Source: Schistosoma haematobium
Lineage: Eukaryota; Platyhelminthes; Trematoda; Strigeidida; Schistosomatidae
DNA: 64,000 nucleotides
Direction of reading: 5' to 3'
NCBI RefSeq assembly: GCF_000699445.3
Contig: NC_067197.1
Coordinates: 28,875,809 to 28,939,808 of the forward strand
Shown: positions 12,201 to 27,200 of the stretch, in pieces
Layout of the letters: each line of letters opens with the position of its first letter
Numbering within the stretch: position 1 is the first letter of the stretch
Notes under the pieces: model-generated
The model's input: only the letters and a program-made list of their open reading frames with translations
What the model was told of the DNA's origin: nothing
Database searches by the model: none
Program-made: the position numbers and the translations under genes

Positions 12201-15200
12201 AGCAGCTGGAGGCGACAGTCCGTCTTCAGAATTTGGTTCAGCTGACGTAACTGTTCACTTACCTTCTCCACGTGGAAATAATCCTACACATCGTAGGGGA
12301 TTAATTAATCAATTACTCCAGATAGTTGAGCAAGTGGGTAATGAAGGAATCGGCGGAAGCGGACGAGAAATCAGTCGAGAAGATAGGCGAAGACCTGTGT
12401 TAAGGAGATCTGGAAATCAAAGTAATGGAGCAGCATCAAATCCAGTTTTACCAACAGAAAATCCACAAAGATCAAACGTCACACCAACCACCGTCTCGAA
12501 TTTCGCCAGTGAATCTGCATCAAGATCTCAAGAACGAACAAGTGATGGTGAAGAAAATGGAGCAGAAGGTTCTTCCACATTGGACGAACGTATCAATGGT
12601 CTTCAGTGAGTGTTTTGGAGATAAATTTTTATAGATGTTTTTTGTATATAGTTCGTACGTTGTTTTTGTTTGGACGGTATTTAAAGATTTTTATTTTTTT
12701 AACTTACAAACCCTAGACACTAGGGTTACATTTAAGTTGGTGATAATGTGACTAATATACTAAGAACAAGTCTATGTAGTCTACTTTAAGCAATACTATT
12801 TGTATAAGTTCTAGTAATACTAGCTGACTTCTCAAACTGAAGTAGTCGGAGTGAGGTTTGAATCTGTGATCAAAATGATAAAACAAATAATAATTAACCA
12901 CAAGGAAACACAAGTACATCAAATCCTATGAAGGAAGGCACAGTATAAGATGATAGCCAAGACTTTGAAAAAGATTAGTCAGTCAGTCAGTTACAACGTA
13001 GAACTTGTATGTATGTACATCAGTTCAAGTTGCCATACTCCATTGACACAGAGAGATGAAGTTGTCAGGCTAAATCCCAGAATAGTAGAGGTAGTAACAG
13101 TATCAGTGGTAATAGGAAAGATTAGGGATCAAAGATAAAAGTCGAGAAGGAAATATAATCAGGTGAAATAAAAACAAACAGGTTATGGGGAATTTGGAAT
13201 CCTAGAATTTGGAGGAAGACAAAGAACGGATGGACCTGCGGCATTGTAAACGATTTTGAACCACGCCAAAGTCTCTAGCCATCAGTTACAATAATTATGC
13301 GAATCCCGACCAGGCAGTCTATACCTATTAGCATGGCTCAGCTCAATTGCCAATGACGTCATAGACTGATGAGACGTTTTGGTTTGACCACCCTTAGCTT
13401 TGTTCCAGTTTACTATATCAGAAAACATCTCTCATCGAAGTAGGGGGTGATTAGGCATACGTCACACATATCCAAACTGTCTCATTTGATGGAAATTTAA
13501 TACCTTATCAATCGATTTCCCATATTTACCTAGTGCCTCATTCCTAAATCAGGCATTACTTACTCCACGGTCCTAAATTGCACGAGCGATGCTTCGTAGA
13601 CACTTAGGATACCAGTAACCTACGAATGTCCTCTATTGTTAATGGCCATGTTTCAAATCCATAAAGCAGGACGAGGCGAACTGCTGCGCAGTAAACTCTC
13701 CTTTTGATTGGAAGATGAATATCTCACCTACGCTACAAGTGACACAAGTTGGCGAAAGCCAGTTGAGCCTCCTGAATCCGTGCCGAGATTTTGCCTGACA
13801 CTTGGCCGTCAGGACTGATGAGACTCATGAAATGTGAAATAGTCAATGTGTTCAACTACTTTGCTCCCTATTGTTAATTCGGACGATGGCTTAAACCAAT
13901 CCTGAAGTAACATTTTACATTTGGAGGGAGAGAAGTGCATCCCATACATACTTGCATTGTTGCTTAAGGTGGTCAGAAGACTGTGTATTTTGTCAGTCTT
14001 CATCAAGTAAAATGATATCATCTGCGTATTTTTAGTCAGTAAGTAAATCTCCTGGCAAGAGATTAGAGGTGAATGCAACTGCGTCACTGAGACCGATTCA
14101 AAGACGTCACTTAAACCCTACGACTATCGATTATATTGTCTCTTGGACTAATAAACTTAAATCTCTTCACTTGAAACAGGCCAACCACGAATTTATTCAT
14201 GGGCTGTTACCGTATATGCATTTAGCCACCCGTAGTTCTTTTTCAACATACTATGATACCAGTGTTACATCTAAGTACGAATCAGAGACAAAATTATGTG
14301 AGATGAAGTTGATGAAAAACACTAACTTAACCGTGATTTAATTCAGGAGTGAGTTTAGAGTATTCTTTCAATGATATTCGTTACCGCAAAATCTGTCAGT
14401 CGACACGGTTACACACCAATTTCGGGTAGAGATACAATAAAACTGTCTTTATGTTTTGGAACTTGACAAGTGGTAAATTCCTCGTCTTTAATATTTTATG
14501 AACACAACTACTTGTAAGCTTTTCTAAAGTGTTGATTTTCAGGATGCTTATGTGGTACTACAACCGATTTTGAATCACGTCACCTAATGTATCTTACTAT
14601 AAGTCACATTGATCTCAGGAGCCCTATTCAAGTACTTCGCATTTCAACAGTCATCTCCAGCCTTTGTCCAACTTATTCTTCTGGTAACCAGCGTAACGCA
14701 TCTAGGTGTTATTCTCGTGACACTTTCTAGTGATTTTCACGTTTTTTAATATATTCTAGTATTCCTAACTGTTATTAGCATCAATATGTTTTATCTTAAT
14801 CTTTAAATACAATATACCTTTTTCAGAAGTAGGAATGACTCTATCGGTGAATTTTGTAGGTTAGAAGTCTATTATGCCTTAAATTCTTTTTGTATATTCC
14901 AGCATGCTATTTAGTATTTCACGTGAAGACGACAACTGGGATGTATCGGTTCATAAAGCCGTTTTAGCATTTATATGCACATTAGTTTATCGTCCAGTTG
15001 TAGAACATGAACATCCAGATCAACCTATTTCAGTAACCGGTTTATTATCGAATTTCACTTCTGCACCGAATCCAAATATGGGAAATCATGCACCTTCGTC
15101 ACCACCGCCTCCTCGAAATCCAACGAGTATTACACCGAGTAGTAATTCATTTAAGGTAAATGATTAGTCTTTGTAGTTATTAATCTTTAATATTTGTTTT

Positions 15201-18200
15201 TTCATGCTTTACAAACGAAAATCAGAGGCGTTTTACTAGTTTTATCAAATATATTTACTAAATCATGATAGCTCCCATATGTATAAATACTTTGGTTACC
15301 CAAGGTAATGTATAGTTGACAGATTCATCTATTTTTTTGACGGTGATCTTGACGACTTAAAATGAGACATAGTTATCGGATCTAGATTAATAGTTGTCTA
15401 TTCGTCTCATTCAGTGTTTCACAAGATCAGATTAACTAACTCGTACTTTCGATATGACGTTTATATATTTAATTGTGGCGTTTGTAATCAGTTGAGACAG
15501 AGCCCCTAGATCTAAGTTTTGTACTAATTGTCGTTCATCAGCAGAGAGAGTCTGGAATCGTGAGGAAACTCTTGTTCCCTGTAAAATTCGAGTACTTGTT
15601 AATGAGTGCCACATTCACAGAAATGCTACGCTTAAGCCGTTCGGACCACAATTGACCTCTTGTAGAATTGAGATATTCTCATTGCCTGATCATTGAGTAA
15701 TAACTAATCTTCTGTTCGTCTAGTCCCTAGTGCTGATTGAATTCTATCAACCAATTTATAATGTGCCTATTGATCTAAAGTACTCGATACTGAGTGTAAT
15801 ATGTGGTGGTTCGAGCCAACCATTAAAAAGACCCGAACATAGATTTCATGCTCGGATGTGTATATTGCATTACTGTCCATTTCAGTGTGTAGTTATGTCA
15901 AGGGAGTAATGATTTCGTCACAATTTCAGTTGTTCGACTGGGTTATCAGTCTTCTTATTCTTTTACTCCAACATCCCGATAAACATGGTTGATCAAAACC
16001 GATTATTTTACATGATCCGCTTGCTAATTGACAAGTTTTTTGTAGGAACAGATTTTCTTTCTAAAACATAAATTTCACTTTTATTTTCATCCTTCTAATT
16101 TATAGGCTCCGCAGCGTACAAATGGTTCACGCGGTTCAGTTAACCGAAAACGTCGTTATGATGAAACCGTAGCACTATCTTCACCATCTTCCATCTCATC
16201 AAACTTGTGTTCTCGACTTAATCAACCATCCACTCCATCTCAACAAACAGGAACGCATTTAGTTCAATTTTCTGAATCTTACATGCCATCTCCATTCGGG
16301 CGTCAAAAATCAACTCAACTTCTTTATCGTCAAGCGAAATTGTGGAATATTGTCCGACGGCAACATGGTATAATGGTATTACTTTATCATTTAGAAACCA
16401 AACAACCAATATCTGAAGCTGATAGTGTTCGAACTTTAGCTTGTCGAGGTTTAGTCGGACTTGCACGATCTGAAGAAGTTCGTAGTATGTTGGCCAAACT
16501 TCCACTATTTACTAAAGCTCTTTTACAATGTAAGCTGTTTTTGTTGTCTCAACTAGTTATGGATATTTGTTATAGTGGGATAAATATTTGTTTGGAAGCT
16601 GTTTTTTAAAGTAACCACATAAATAAATACAATAATCAGTTTTGCGTTCTATTACTGTTGCATAATTCCGAATATATTATTTTATTTAATCATGAAATAA
16701 AAAGTGCTTGATACGTAAGATCACCAAGGTATAGATCGTACACAACATTTGCAATATACGGTGTTTGATGACATTTCGAACCATTGAGTTGCGCAATATC
16801 CAAGAGTCTGTTCAAGGAGTTGTAAATCAACATAGTTATCTTTCATTTCATAACATCGTTTTACAATGAAACCACTTCTCCTTACACATCTAATGTCGGT
16901 GTCAGGATGTGAGTATCGATCTGGGCCAGTTTGAAAGACATCTTCAAACCACTGAAGCTAGGTTCCAAGATAGCGTCATTAATTGAATCCTTATCCTTGT
17001 GTGTTTAGCCCACGTCATATTTAGCTTAAACATAATTATATTGAACAGTTTTGTTATGTAAGTGAACTTTAAAAACACATTTCTTTGGGTCAGTCAGTTT
17101 ATTACATTTTCTTTTGACATAGTCATCTCATCAGTATACTAATAATTTATTAATGGGGTATAGGTTGAGTTTTTTTGATAATATGTACTCTAAATTCAGT
17201 TTTACATGAACTTGGTTTTTGCATAATGTTGTGAGGTGTATTATTTACTTGTTAGTAATAAAGATTTCATTATATTTTTTTCGTTCAATTTCTATCTATA
17301 TACTACATGTATTTACCTAGTACTTATGAAAGAACCTGTCCTACCTGATCGATTGACTGAACATGCAGAATTTTGTCGTTATGCTACAATGCTTATACGT
17401 TTGGTTGTTGGAAATTTATCCGATGGTGTTTTATCGGGTGATATGTCATTGGAACGTGTTCGTCGAGCAGAAATAGTTGCAAAAACCCGAATACAATGGG
17501 ATCAAGAAGAATTATTAGAATTAATTTATCGACATTTACAAAGCAAAGGTAATATGCAGTATAAGATGATACACGTATTATTGTTTGTGCTTTTCTTTGT
17601 GTTGCATTTAACTGGTATTTAATTTAGTTTTTGAACGATTAGAAAATGAGATATGCCAGGTTCTCATCAATTTGTAAAAAATCTCATGATAATTAATTGA
17701 TATTGCACCAATATTAGCCTTGTGAAATAGCCTTATAATACTTGAAGCAACTCGTTTTGAGTTTCTCTTCCAAAAATATACAGATATATTCTCATTTGAT
17801 TATTGCTATTATTACTATTACTATCACTAGATAGTGTTTTTAAATCATGTTCTTCAGTTAGTTTATTCAATCAAGTTTAACTTATTCTCGGTACTATTAG
17901 TATTTGATAGAAATTAAAAAAGTCCTTTGTTTATTGATACTATTTGTTCATCAGAAAATGCATTATTTATTCTATCTCCAAACATTTGTAGTTCACTATT
18001 GTAAGTATCTAAAGAGATTTCGGTTCACATTATCTCTGGTGTTGAACAAAGATATTTCCAATCGTTTTAATAGCATGGATTTCTATTTGGTTTCAAATTA
18101 GATGAATATATCACATTAATCAAGTAAATACTTGTGTTATCAGTTTTGAGCAACATATTTTGTGCTTTAACTAACGAAATTAATTAACTGCTTACACTGA

Positions 18201-21200
18201 ACTAACTGAAGCACAATTTGAACCTGTGATCCAATGATCGGAATTTGAATATTTCAAGTATATTTAGCCAATGGAGAAGCAGCTGCCAGATAAGTTGGAT
18301 GGCCGAATTCCAGTAATCAGTTCACGAATATGTACTCTGCTTTTTAATTGAGCGGAGAACTAAGATAGTTTTACTAACCGCAAGATTATAGTTTGTTTTA
18401 CAGACGTACACATGGTTGATGGCCTGTATTCAGTTTCTTCTTGATATATCGCAACGAAATTTCTCATATGTTTTTCCAGTTGACCCTTTTATCAAATACA
18501 AATCGATCCACGATGCGTAATTTGATCAGTCGATAAAAATATGATTTTACAGGATATAGACGTTTTTGTTCTTTTGAGTCAGATTTTGCAAACTTTAGCG
18601 ACACTATTTGACTGCCAAAACAAGCAGTGGATTAGTGGTTAAGGGGCTGGACGTTTAGCCACTAAGCCCAAGGTTCTACACTCACTCCACCTATTTCGGT
18701 TTGGATAATCGGGTAGTATCATTAGCCCTGACACTTGGAGTCACTCATACTTAAGTACCTGGTGAATAAGTTTACAAATAAGACCCAAACCGAAGTAGGT
18801 CAAATAAAGGTTTAAACTTGTAATCAAGTACTTTAATCTTTAAGCCACCGCCTCCTCTAATCGATCAGTTTTAACTAAAATCATAAATTAGTTTTAGTTA
18901 CTTACTTTTGTCAAACCTATTTAAACTCATTTTTCTTAGTTTCCTTTGGATAAATTTTTAATCCTTATGTTGAGAGTTTAGAAATCCTCCCTTTCTGTTT
19001 GCTCCCCCGTAGGTAACAGGATAAAATTGCCATCTATCACATAAAGTTTGCGGTTTAAAATCCTCGATTATATAAACCTTAAAGCAGTGATACAATCATA
19101 CCCGTTCTAGTTATTCAATTAATTAGCACAAGAGTATCTTTTCGATTATTTGCTTCGAAAATTGTTCCAGTGGAAAAATGTCATTCATGTATAGTAATAA
19201 ATGAAAAATAACTTTAACTTAAAATTAAAGATACTACAAAAATCATTAAATGATAAACGATTAAAATCGTTTATGTTACTCACTGAAGTTTATCAATGAA
19301 TAGAAATGCGTTGTATGCATTAAAACTGTTTTTATCTTCTGTTACATTTTCAAGAAATCATTTGACTGGTCGCATGTGGATATTTTTTCTATTTTGAGGA
19401 TGGTAGCATTGATCAACAGGTGTTTCGTCTTAGTATTGGATTGTTTAATAATAGTATGTACGTAGTAACTTTACTATAATAAAATCGAACTTAAAACCTT
19501 CAGGTATTACAACAAATGTGTTATGCTTAACTATCTAATGCATCCTGGTTTTCAGTGGTTCACCAATCAAACTTGTGACGAAAACGTTCAAGAAAAGGAA
19601 ATTAACAACTCGGTGTTTTTACTTTTTACCTTTTAATCTGATATATGGGAAAGTTTTCCGTTGGATTTGAACTTTATTCAACCGAGCTTTTCGTTATCAC
19701 TGAGCTATTCAAAATTTACTATTCTTCATGTTCCTTTATATTGATATGTAATTTATAGGCTTGTATGAATCTGCTACAGTACTTCAACGTGAGGCTCGTT
19801 TAAAAATTGTCCCTGCCGCACCTATTCAACTGCCGCTTTATGATGATTTTAGCCGACCACCTGGTGAAACACCTCCATATCAACCGTCATCTGGAGTTGT
19901 GCACGTTTCTGACTATTTAAGCACAAGCGTTGATTCGTATAATAGCTCTTCAAAACGAGATTTCGATACCAATGAATCAACTTCAATGGTTTGTAATTGT
20001 GAGAATATTGGTTCAAATAGTGATAATAATACTACTACCAATACTTGTGGTGAACTTCCTCCAACTCCAAATCTGAGATTAACTAAAATTCGCCATAATG
20101 CAACTCCTAGTCAAACTCCGAAAGTAAGCAATTTTCTTGTATGATTTCAATATTGCTATTTATCTAACCTTTCGGTTTTTCAATGTTCTTAGTTCTTTAA
20201 ACTTCGAAAAATGTAAAGAGTTTCCAGTCGTATGTCTTTATTTGGAATGAATCAGTCAGCATTGTATGACTAGACAACATTAAATTGACTTACTATCCAG
20301 TATTGGATTAATGTGATTATGTAACTGTTCATCATTATTTTGAAATCAATCAACGACATAAACTAATGATCTGCAATTTTATTCAGAAGCTTTAAGTTCC
20401 ATAATGCCTCAAACTAGTTTGTATATTACGATTAAATTTTATTGTTTAATATTTCTGGCCTCGATCTTGTAATAAGGTATTTGTGTTATCTCACAGTTTA
20501 ATATACTTTGCCACAATAGTCGTGCTCTTTGTTTTCCATGACTGCAATGTTTTATTGGTGTTATACACAAAACAAAATTTGGTTGGGTCAAACTAAGCCC
20601 TAAAGAGACTTCATAAAATAGAATAGCTGACCGTTTTAGTGAATAAATTAAAGAGTTAAATCTATCATGCATATATAAACTATTCAATCAAGATAATGTG
20701 ACTGAATTATTTATTGAATAATAAGTGGTGCATCTTTGTAGCTCAGAAAGATAATTTTGTTGAAATTACGTTTTCTGAGCTGGATGGTTTAATCCTGAGA
20801 TTTTGGAATGTTAGACTAGGGCAACACAAAGAATATAGCATAATTTCTAGAAGCTTATTACTGAAGCCAGTGAGTAATCAATGTCTATATTGAAATAAAA
20901 CCATTTTTCAACCGCAGAAAAAACCATAAACAACTACAAGGCCAGAAATAAGGTCAAGGGAAAGATAAACAGTACAAATGTTCATACTGCCAACTGATGA
21001 CTATCAACAGCAACCAATTGAATTTAAGATCAACAGTACAAACTACTAGTATTCTATGATGAAATTCTCATAACTCAATGACATTGTCTAGAGAGACAAT
21101 GAAAGCTTCACGACCAAACCACCTAACTCAGGGAAATAAATTGCAACCAAATCGGATAACGAGTGACTAGTTATGGTTAGAAGTAAAAGCCATCATGTCA

Positions 21201-24200
21201 CCGATCACTGTTTTCTCCTAATCGTCGGAACAAATTGAGGCAAATAATTAGATGTCCAGGCTTAAGCATATCATACTGATAACATTATTTCTTGTATTAT
21301 CATTATAACTCGTTTAAGATTATAACTTATTGCTTTAAACACTTAGCTTTCATCCACGATCATACTTTTCATTTATCAGACTTTTTTTTGGGGGGGGGTG
21401 AAGGTGTATCACATATTGAGTCATTATACTATAAATGTATCGCTGTACTGCTGTCATTATGATAAGATGAAAACCATATGAAAGGTTCTTTATTTACTGA
21501 TCTAGTGACTACAGTCAACAATAAAGAAAATAATCATTTCTAAGCTTAATCAAGCTTTATAATGATAATAACTTAAAGCCTATATAGTTATATGTTGATT
21601 TATTTGATTTGTATGACTGTTGTACATATAGTCAATTGGATGTATCTTTATCCATTTCTCACAAAATAATAAATTAATGATCTAATTGTTTTTTCTCTTT
21701 GATTTTGATTTACAAACGAATTGATCCATTATTTAACTTAAGTTGAAATGATAACGATGTTTCTGAAATTCTTAATTTTGTTGTCTTATTGTAACTTCAG
21801 ATAGTATTTGATGAGATTTTTTTGTTAACCAATACTGATTTAAATTTCTATTATTATTACTATTATTATCATTTCTTTTCAGCCTTGTCGTGATCGTTTT
21901 GAAAGACCTGGTCTACCAAATCTCTACCTCAAACCAGTATCTACTCAACCTGTCTCGGAAATGACCTTATCTAAAGTAGTAGAATCATTTCTGTTGCATC
22001 AACATTCACAATGTCCCCATCCTGTTTCTGTTTGCCCGAAATTCTCTTTGTATTATCCACATCGTTGTCCAGAACCTCGACTTAATAAACAAACTAATTG
22101 TTGTCAACGTTTACTTCTACGTGAAGATCTTTGTGGTTCATTAAGACTTAAACCATCAACAAAAGAACTTCGACATTTTTTACATCGAAGATTTCAACCA
22201 ACTGCAGTTATCCGAGAGGCTGATGATGATATGTTAACAGCATGTTGTTTTTCGGTAAGTACAGCGTTTTTTAATGTGTATTTTCAGTTATATAATAATC
22301 CTTTTCTGGTCGTTATGACAATTGTCTTTACTCAAACAAAACAGTTGTTTAGGAGTTAAAGTACTTTCAACCAGTATGTCACTTAATTAGAATTAGATAG
22401 TCGAATAATATTATTAGCCTTTCCATATAAAGTACATAAATTTACCTGTACTTGGTAAATAATTCTCATTAAGTTAGGAAACTAAAACATAAGTCTACAC
22501 TTGATGTGTTGATTTATCAGTTAAAATATCTAATTAATTGTTTTGTAAGAGTAGACAGTTGTATTTCATTATTAGATTTCTTCCAGTTAAGTTTGAATTT
22601 ACAGTGTTATACATTCAATGGACTTCATTTCGTTATAATGGGAAAGTTGGTGTTTGTATTAAGACAGATTTACAGAATAAGATCTTAATAAAAGAAAGCA
22701 ATTAAGTAAATAAATAAATACATATTTTGTTTTGTTCATTTTAAACCATTTCAATAGTATTGTATACAGCATTAAACACAGATGTAACTGTGTTGAAGGT
22801 CGTAATGAAAACCGAGTGAAGTTGGTAGATATGGATTAACCGATCTTCACTCAGTGGATAAGGAGTGATATATTGCTCTTTGTGGTATAGATTTCATATA
22901 TTCTGTGTACATATTACTAGAGATTTTGTAGAATAACGTCCCAGTGGTTAAGGGGTTCGACTTTCACATACTTAATCTTAGCCCCCAAATGCTTTGGTAC
23001 CGCCGAGAGTGAAGAGAGTCAGCTCTCCCTCTCGAAATGCTCTCATATGGCCACGCGTATATAGCCTCTGCCAGGGAAGTCCTACTCACTGCCTTCTCGT
23101 GGCGGGGGTGTTGTTTACGAAATTGAGAGGACGAAAAGTGAATGTCCGGCGCTTTAACCGGATCACAAATCAATGGTGCACATGGGCTCCAGTATCCTGC
23201 GGGAACAAATGGCGTATGAACCGATCGTTGGTCACCGGCTACCATGGGATTGCATCTCCTTACGATGCTCCACTGCCTTGTGGGTTAGACCTTTGGTCAA
23301 AGGCTCGGGGAGTGGCCCCCTAAAAAACTACCTGCTTCGGTCTGGGCACCCGGGCAGTATTAAAGCCCTCACATAAGTCAAATGAGATTTGTGTGGCGCA
23401 TATGTATTTGGTGCCTCCTTGTACCAGTATTTATGTGTTCAAATCAAATCAAATACTTAGTCTTAAGTTCAAACTGCTCTCCACCTACTTCAGTTTGGGC
23501 ATCTGTGTACTATGACCAGCCCTCACACTTAGCCAAGTATACAAATCTGTACTCATCAATGACTAATAATAAAAATGAAGAGTTTGAAACTTGGATGAAA
23601 CAGATGTATAGAGTAGCTTTTGGGTTTTAGGGACTTTCAACATGGCTTGCGTAGAATAAATTCAACGATAGACCAATACATTTATTTGGTCGTTGTTTTA
23701 TCAATCTGTTCCATGTCGCGGTAAAATGAGGTGGTTTGATTCCATGACGAAATGTTCATGATCGTAGTCATATAAATAATTACTTTTATCTTTTTTTAGT
23801 TACAATATCTTGGTGTGTTTGTTTTTTGTGAATCATTCATCAAAGTAGATATGTCAAATCACTTTACACACACTTCATATCTCCTCATTTTGATATAACT
23901 TAAAACGTTTGGTAGTAGCACTGAGTTTTGTTTACTAAAATAATTGTATTTAAATACATAATTCAATTTCTTATGTTGCTTTTCTTTAGAGAACAGATGA
24001 TGGTCTGTTTTTAGGTTCGAATTCAGGAGCTATTGCATGGGTTAATGTTGAAGAAGATGGTTTACCCATAGAATTATTTCATATACAATCTTCATCTATT
24101 CGACGTTTGGCGCATACACGTGATGGTGAACGCTTATTAGTTTGTTCTGAATGGAATGAACCTGCTACGGTTGTTGCTAGACTTAAGCCATCCACAAATA

Positions 24201-27200
24201 CAGGCTCGAATTCAAATAGTCCTTGGGAGACTGTTTCTGATGATTTTGTGTATGTCAAATATAATCATACCCATGTATTTATGGTGAAATACTAATGTTA
24301 ATATTGTTGTTTATATTAAATATCCATTTAGCAGGTTAATAACTATCGAAAGTTAGTAAATCAATGCATAACGCGTCAGGCGTTTGAAGCGAAAGGCACT
24401 GGGTTCAAGTCTCAGTGTGAAGATTAGCAATGGTATACAGGTGCCTTCAAATGCTGAGTCCTAAAGAGAATGAAATACCCGTCATAGATTCCACCGTCAA
24501 TCACACACCAAATATACTATTATTAGTTTTAACATTTACAAATTTTATTTGTTTCGTAGTGAATAGATTAATTGATCTTAAAATGACATCATTGCATGAT
24601 GGTGTTAGACGACTGAATTTATCTAATCTATTTAATAGACATTATTGTTTTAAGAGTTCAGAATGAAGACAAGAATCTATGTATTAATGAGTATTGGCAA
24701 TGTTATTATTCATTAGTTAACTACATATCTATAAGTCGTTGTATCAAGAGTCATTGATGTAAATAGAATATTCAATGTCTAATCTCTGTTAAACTCAATT
24801 AGCCCAATTGTGATAATTTTCTGAAGTATTGTATTCTGAGTTTTAACATTAAAATTTTGATTCATCCAGATAAAGAAATTTCATGAAATATAATAATGTG
24901 TACTTTTGAGGATTCGTGTTGAATGAACACAAAGTTTGATATCTTGAGTATCAAAGAAAAAAAAAGCTTAACGATAGAGGTTTTTCATCATTTTAAATTA
25001 CTTTTCATTAAGATATTGTTAAGTTGTTTTGCAGTATTACATTCTATAAGTTGTGACTGATTGAGTTGTTGTTTTAAACAACCTCCTTGTTACAAATCTT
25101 CATCATCATTTCAAAATCTTGCTATATGAAAATGGGACTACTCTCTTACGTTTTATTTATTATTATAATAATAATAACGATAACAATAATGATAGTAATG
25201 TATATTATAGACGCATAGTTTCTATTCGTTCCAATGAGTTTAGAAGAACAAGTTTCTTAGTAAATTTATGCTGTACTAGCGAATAATTCAGATTTAAGAT
25301 AGTAGCTATTGAATTATTATACACTAAATCAAAGTGTGATCACTAATGACTTGTGTCTTATCAACAATTAAATACTTGTTAGGATCTATCAATATTTAAT
25401 CAACTGATGTACTTAAAATTGGTCAACATTGTGAGACTAAATATAATAGATGGACTTATTCAATTTTTTAAAATGGCAATAATAAATGGATTAGTGTTTC
25501 ATGAGAGAATAAAATAGATATAATTAAACTGTATATGATATTTTTGATGGATGAAATTAATTGAAAAACAAACCACCGATATTCATCAATATATCTACAA
25601 AGCATTCATTTTATTATTTACTATTACTATTCACTCCTAGTTCCTAATCCAAACATCTAAATCTTTTCCCTTTTTGTTGATGGGGAGGGGATTATGTAAT
25701 AAATTATTCATTTATGTTCATTGCATTCTAATTAGCTAGAAATTAATTCTACTTTCTTAAAGTTATTAAAAATGATCGATATTTTGCACCTTTTCTAACT
25801 TCACTTTTATACAAAATATCATGGATTTATAATTATATCATTTATAAATTAACTATAGATCAATTAATTCATTCATTATTTATAATTCTGATATTTATTT
25901 TGTTTTCTCTTAAATTGAAGATTTCGTGTATCAGAAGCTCGTCATGCAGAATTTAGTAATACAGGTCATCAAGATCGTCTGGTAGCAACCTATGGAAAAA
26001 TGGCTAAGGTTTATATTTGATTGTAATAAATAATTGGTTTTTATTATTATTATTTAATTATAAGCGTATTTAGCAGTACTTTTTGTCAATGAATGATTCT
26101 TTCATTTGTAATAACACACATTGAAATCGATTATAAAGCAAAATTTTATTTTAATAGAGAATAATTATTTTGAATAGTACTGATTTACAGAAAAAGCAGT
26201 CTTTTTAGGTATTTAAAAAATATGTATATTTGTCTACCTCTTTTTTAACTCTATATGATAGTCATTTTTACAGTTAACATCGAGAACCGACCTGTATTAT
26301 ACAACTACTTGGAAATCAAGGAAGGATTGGCAAGTTATCCTATACTAGGACAAAATATCTAATCTAGTGTTCCTTACTTTTGAATGGTTACCTAACTAAA
26401 GTCAGTTTCTGATGTAAACTACGAAATTCAAGAATTTTTATAAGCCCATTACACTGTAATGCCAATCATTTTACCTAAGCAATAATTATTATCTTAGTTA
26501 AAAATTGAAAGTATATCAATATTTTCTAAGCATGGACAAATTCCAGTGTATGATAATCATGATGAGTGTTATTGTCAATCCTTAACAAATCGTTGCGAAT
26601 ATATAGAACATAAGTAATAGAATTGCTTGTCATTTTATTTCTTTACAGCTCATTTCGAGAGAGTTGTAAAGAATGATTCAGTAGTAATACAATAATAAAA
26701 ATCAAATAATATCTAAATTTTTAACAACAAATGATGTGATTCAACAAAGAAAAGATGACAATTGAATTCATTTTATTTTACAGCTTCTCATCTGCTACAA
26801 ACAGTCTAAAAATTACAAGGAAAAGTAATAATTCATTCTAAATTGAGGTCTAACATAATTTATTTGATGAAGTTGAGAGAAATATTTTTAATACAACCGA
26901 AAATCATAATGTAAGACTGAATAGCACAAAAGATGTATGATTAAAACAATTAAGGTGGATACCTGATTTGTATATTGAACTGTAATAATATAGAGTGCAG
27001 GAGGTGATACGTCGATTCTCTATCAGTATAATTTTATAGTAGTATTTTATATGTGTTGAGATACAGTGGGTTTATTCTGTCAAAGCAGTACTGCTTTTTT
27101 TACATCTCTTATGAATTACGCTAATCATGTTAAATTACTTCTCAATACCTCCAGGTATTTGATCTTACTACTAGAACTCGTGTTGCAGATTTATTCTCTG

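Noticed and set aside
13366..13400. CTGATGAGACG resembling a hammerhead core
   Set aside because: No GAAA follows at a suitable distance and no stem I or III pairing. The stretch is antisense RTE-B coding sequence.
13812..13845. CTGATGAGACTCATGAAATGTGAAAT resembling hammerhead core elements
   Set aside because: The pairs next to the core do not form, and the same bases encode the expected RTE RT stretch on the minus strand. (Motif given only as its parts CTGATGA and GAAA.)
15800..15820. GGTTCGAGCC as a tRNA gene box B
   Set aside because: No acceptor stem, anticodon arm or box A can be found around it.
17100..17150. Minus-strand CTGATGAGATGAC...GTCAAAAGAAAA, possible hammerhead
   Set aside because: Stem II can form, but GAAA is displaced by two bases and no stem I or stem III partner exists.
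22964..23376. Other open frames in the RTE-tailed repeat
   Set aside because: Only the frame at 22994-23323 is open in the same register in both copies; the others are likely composition effects.
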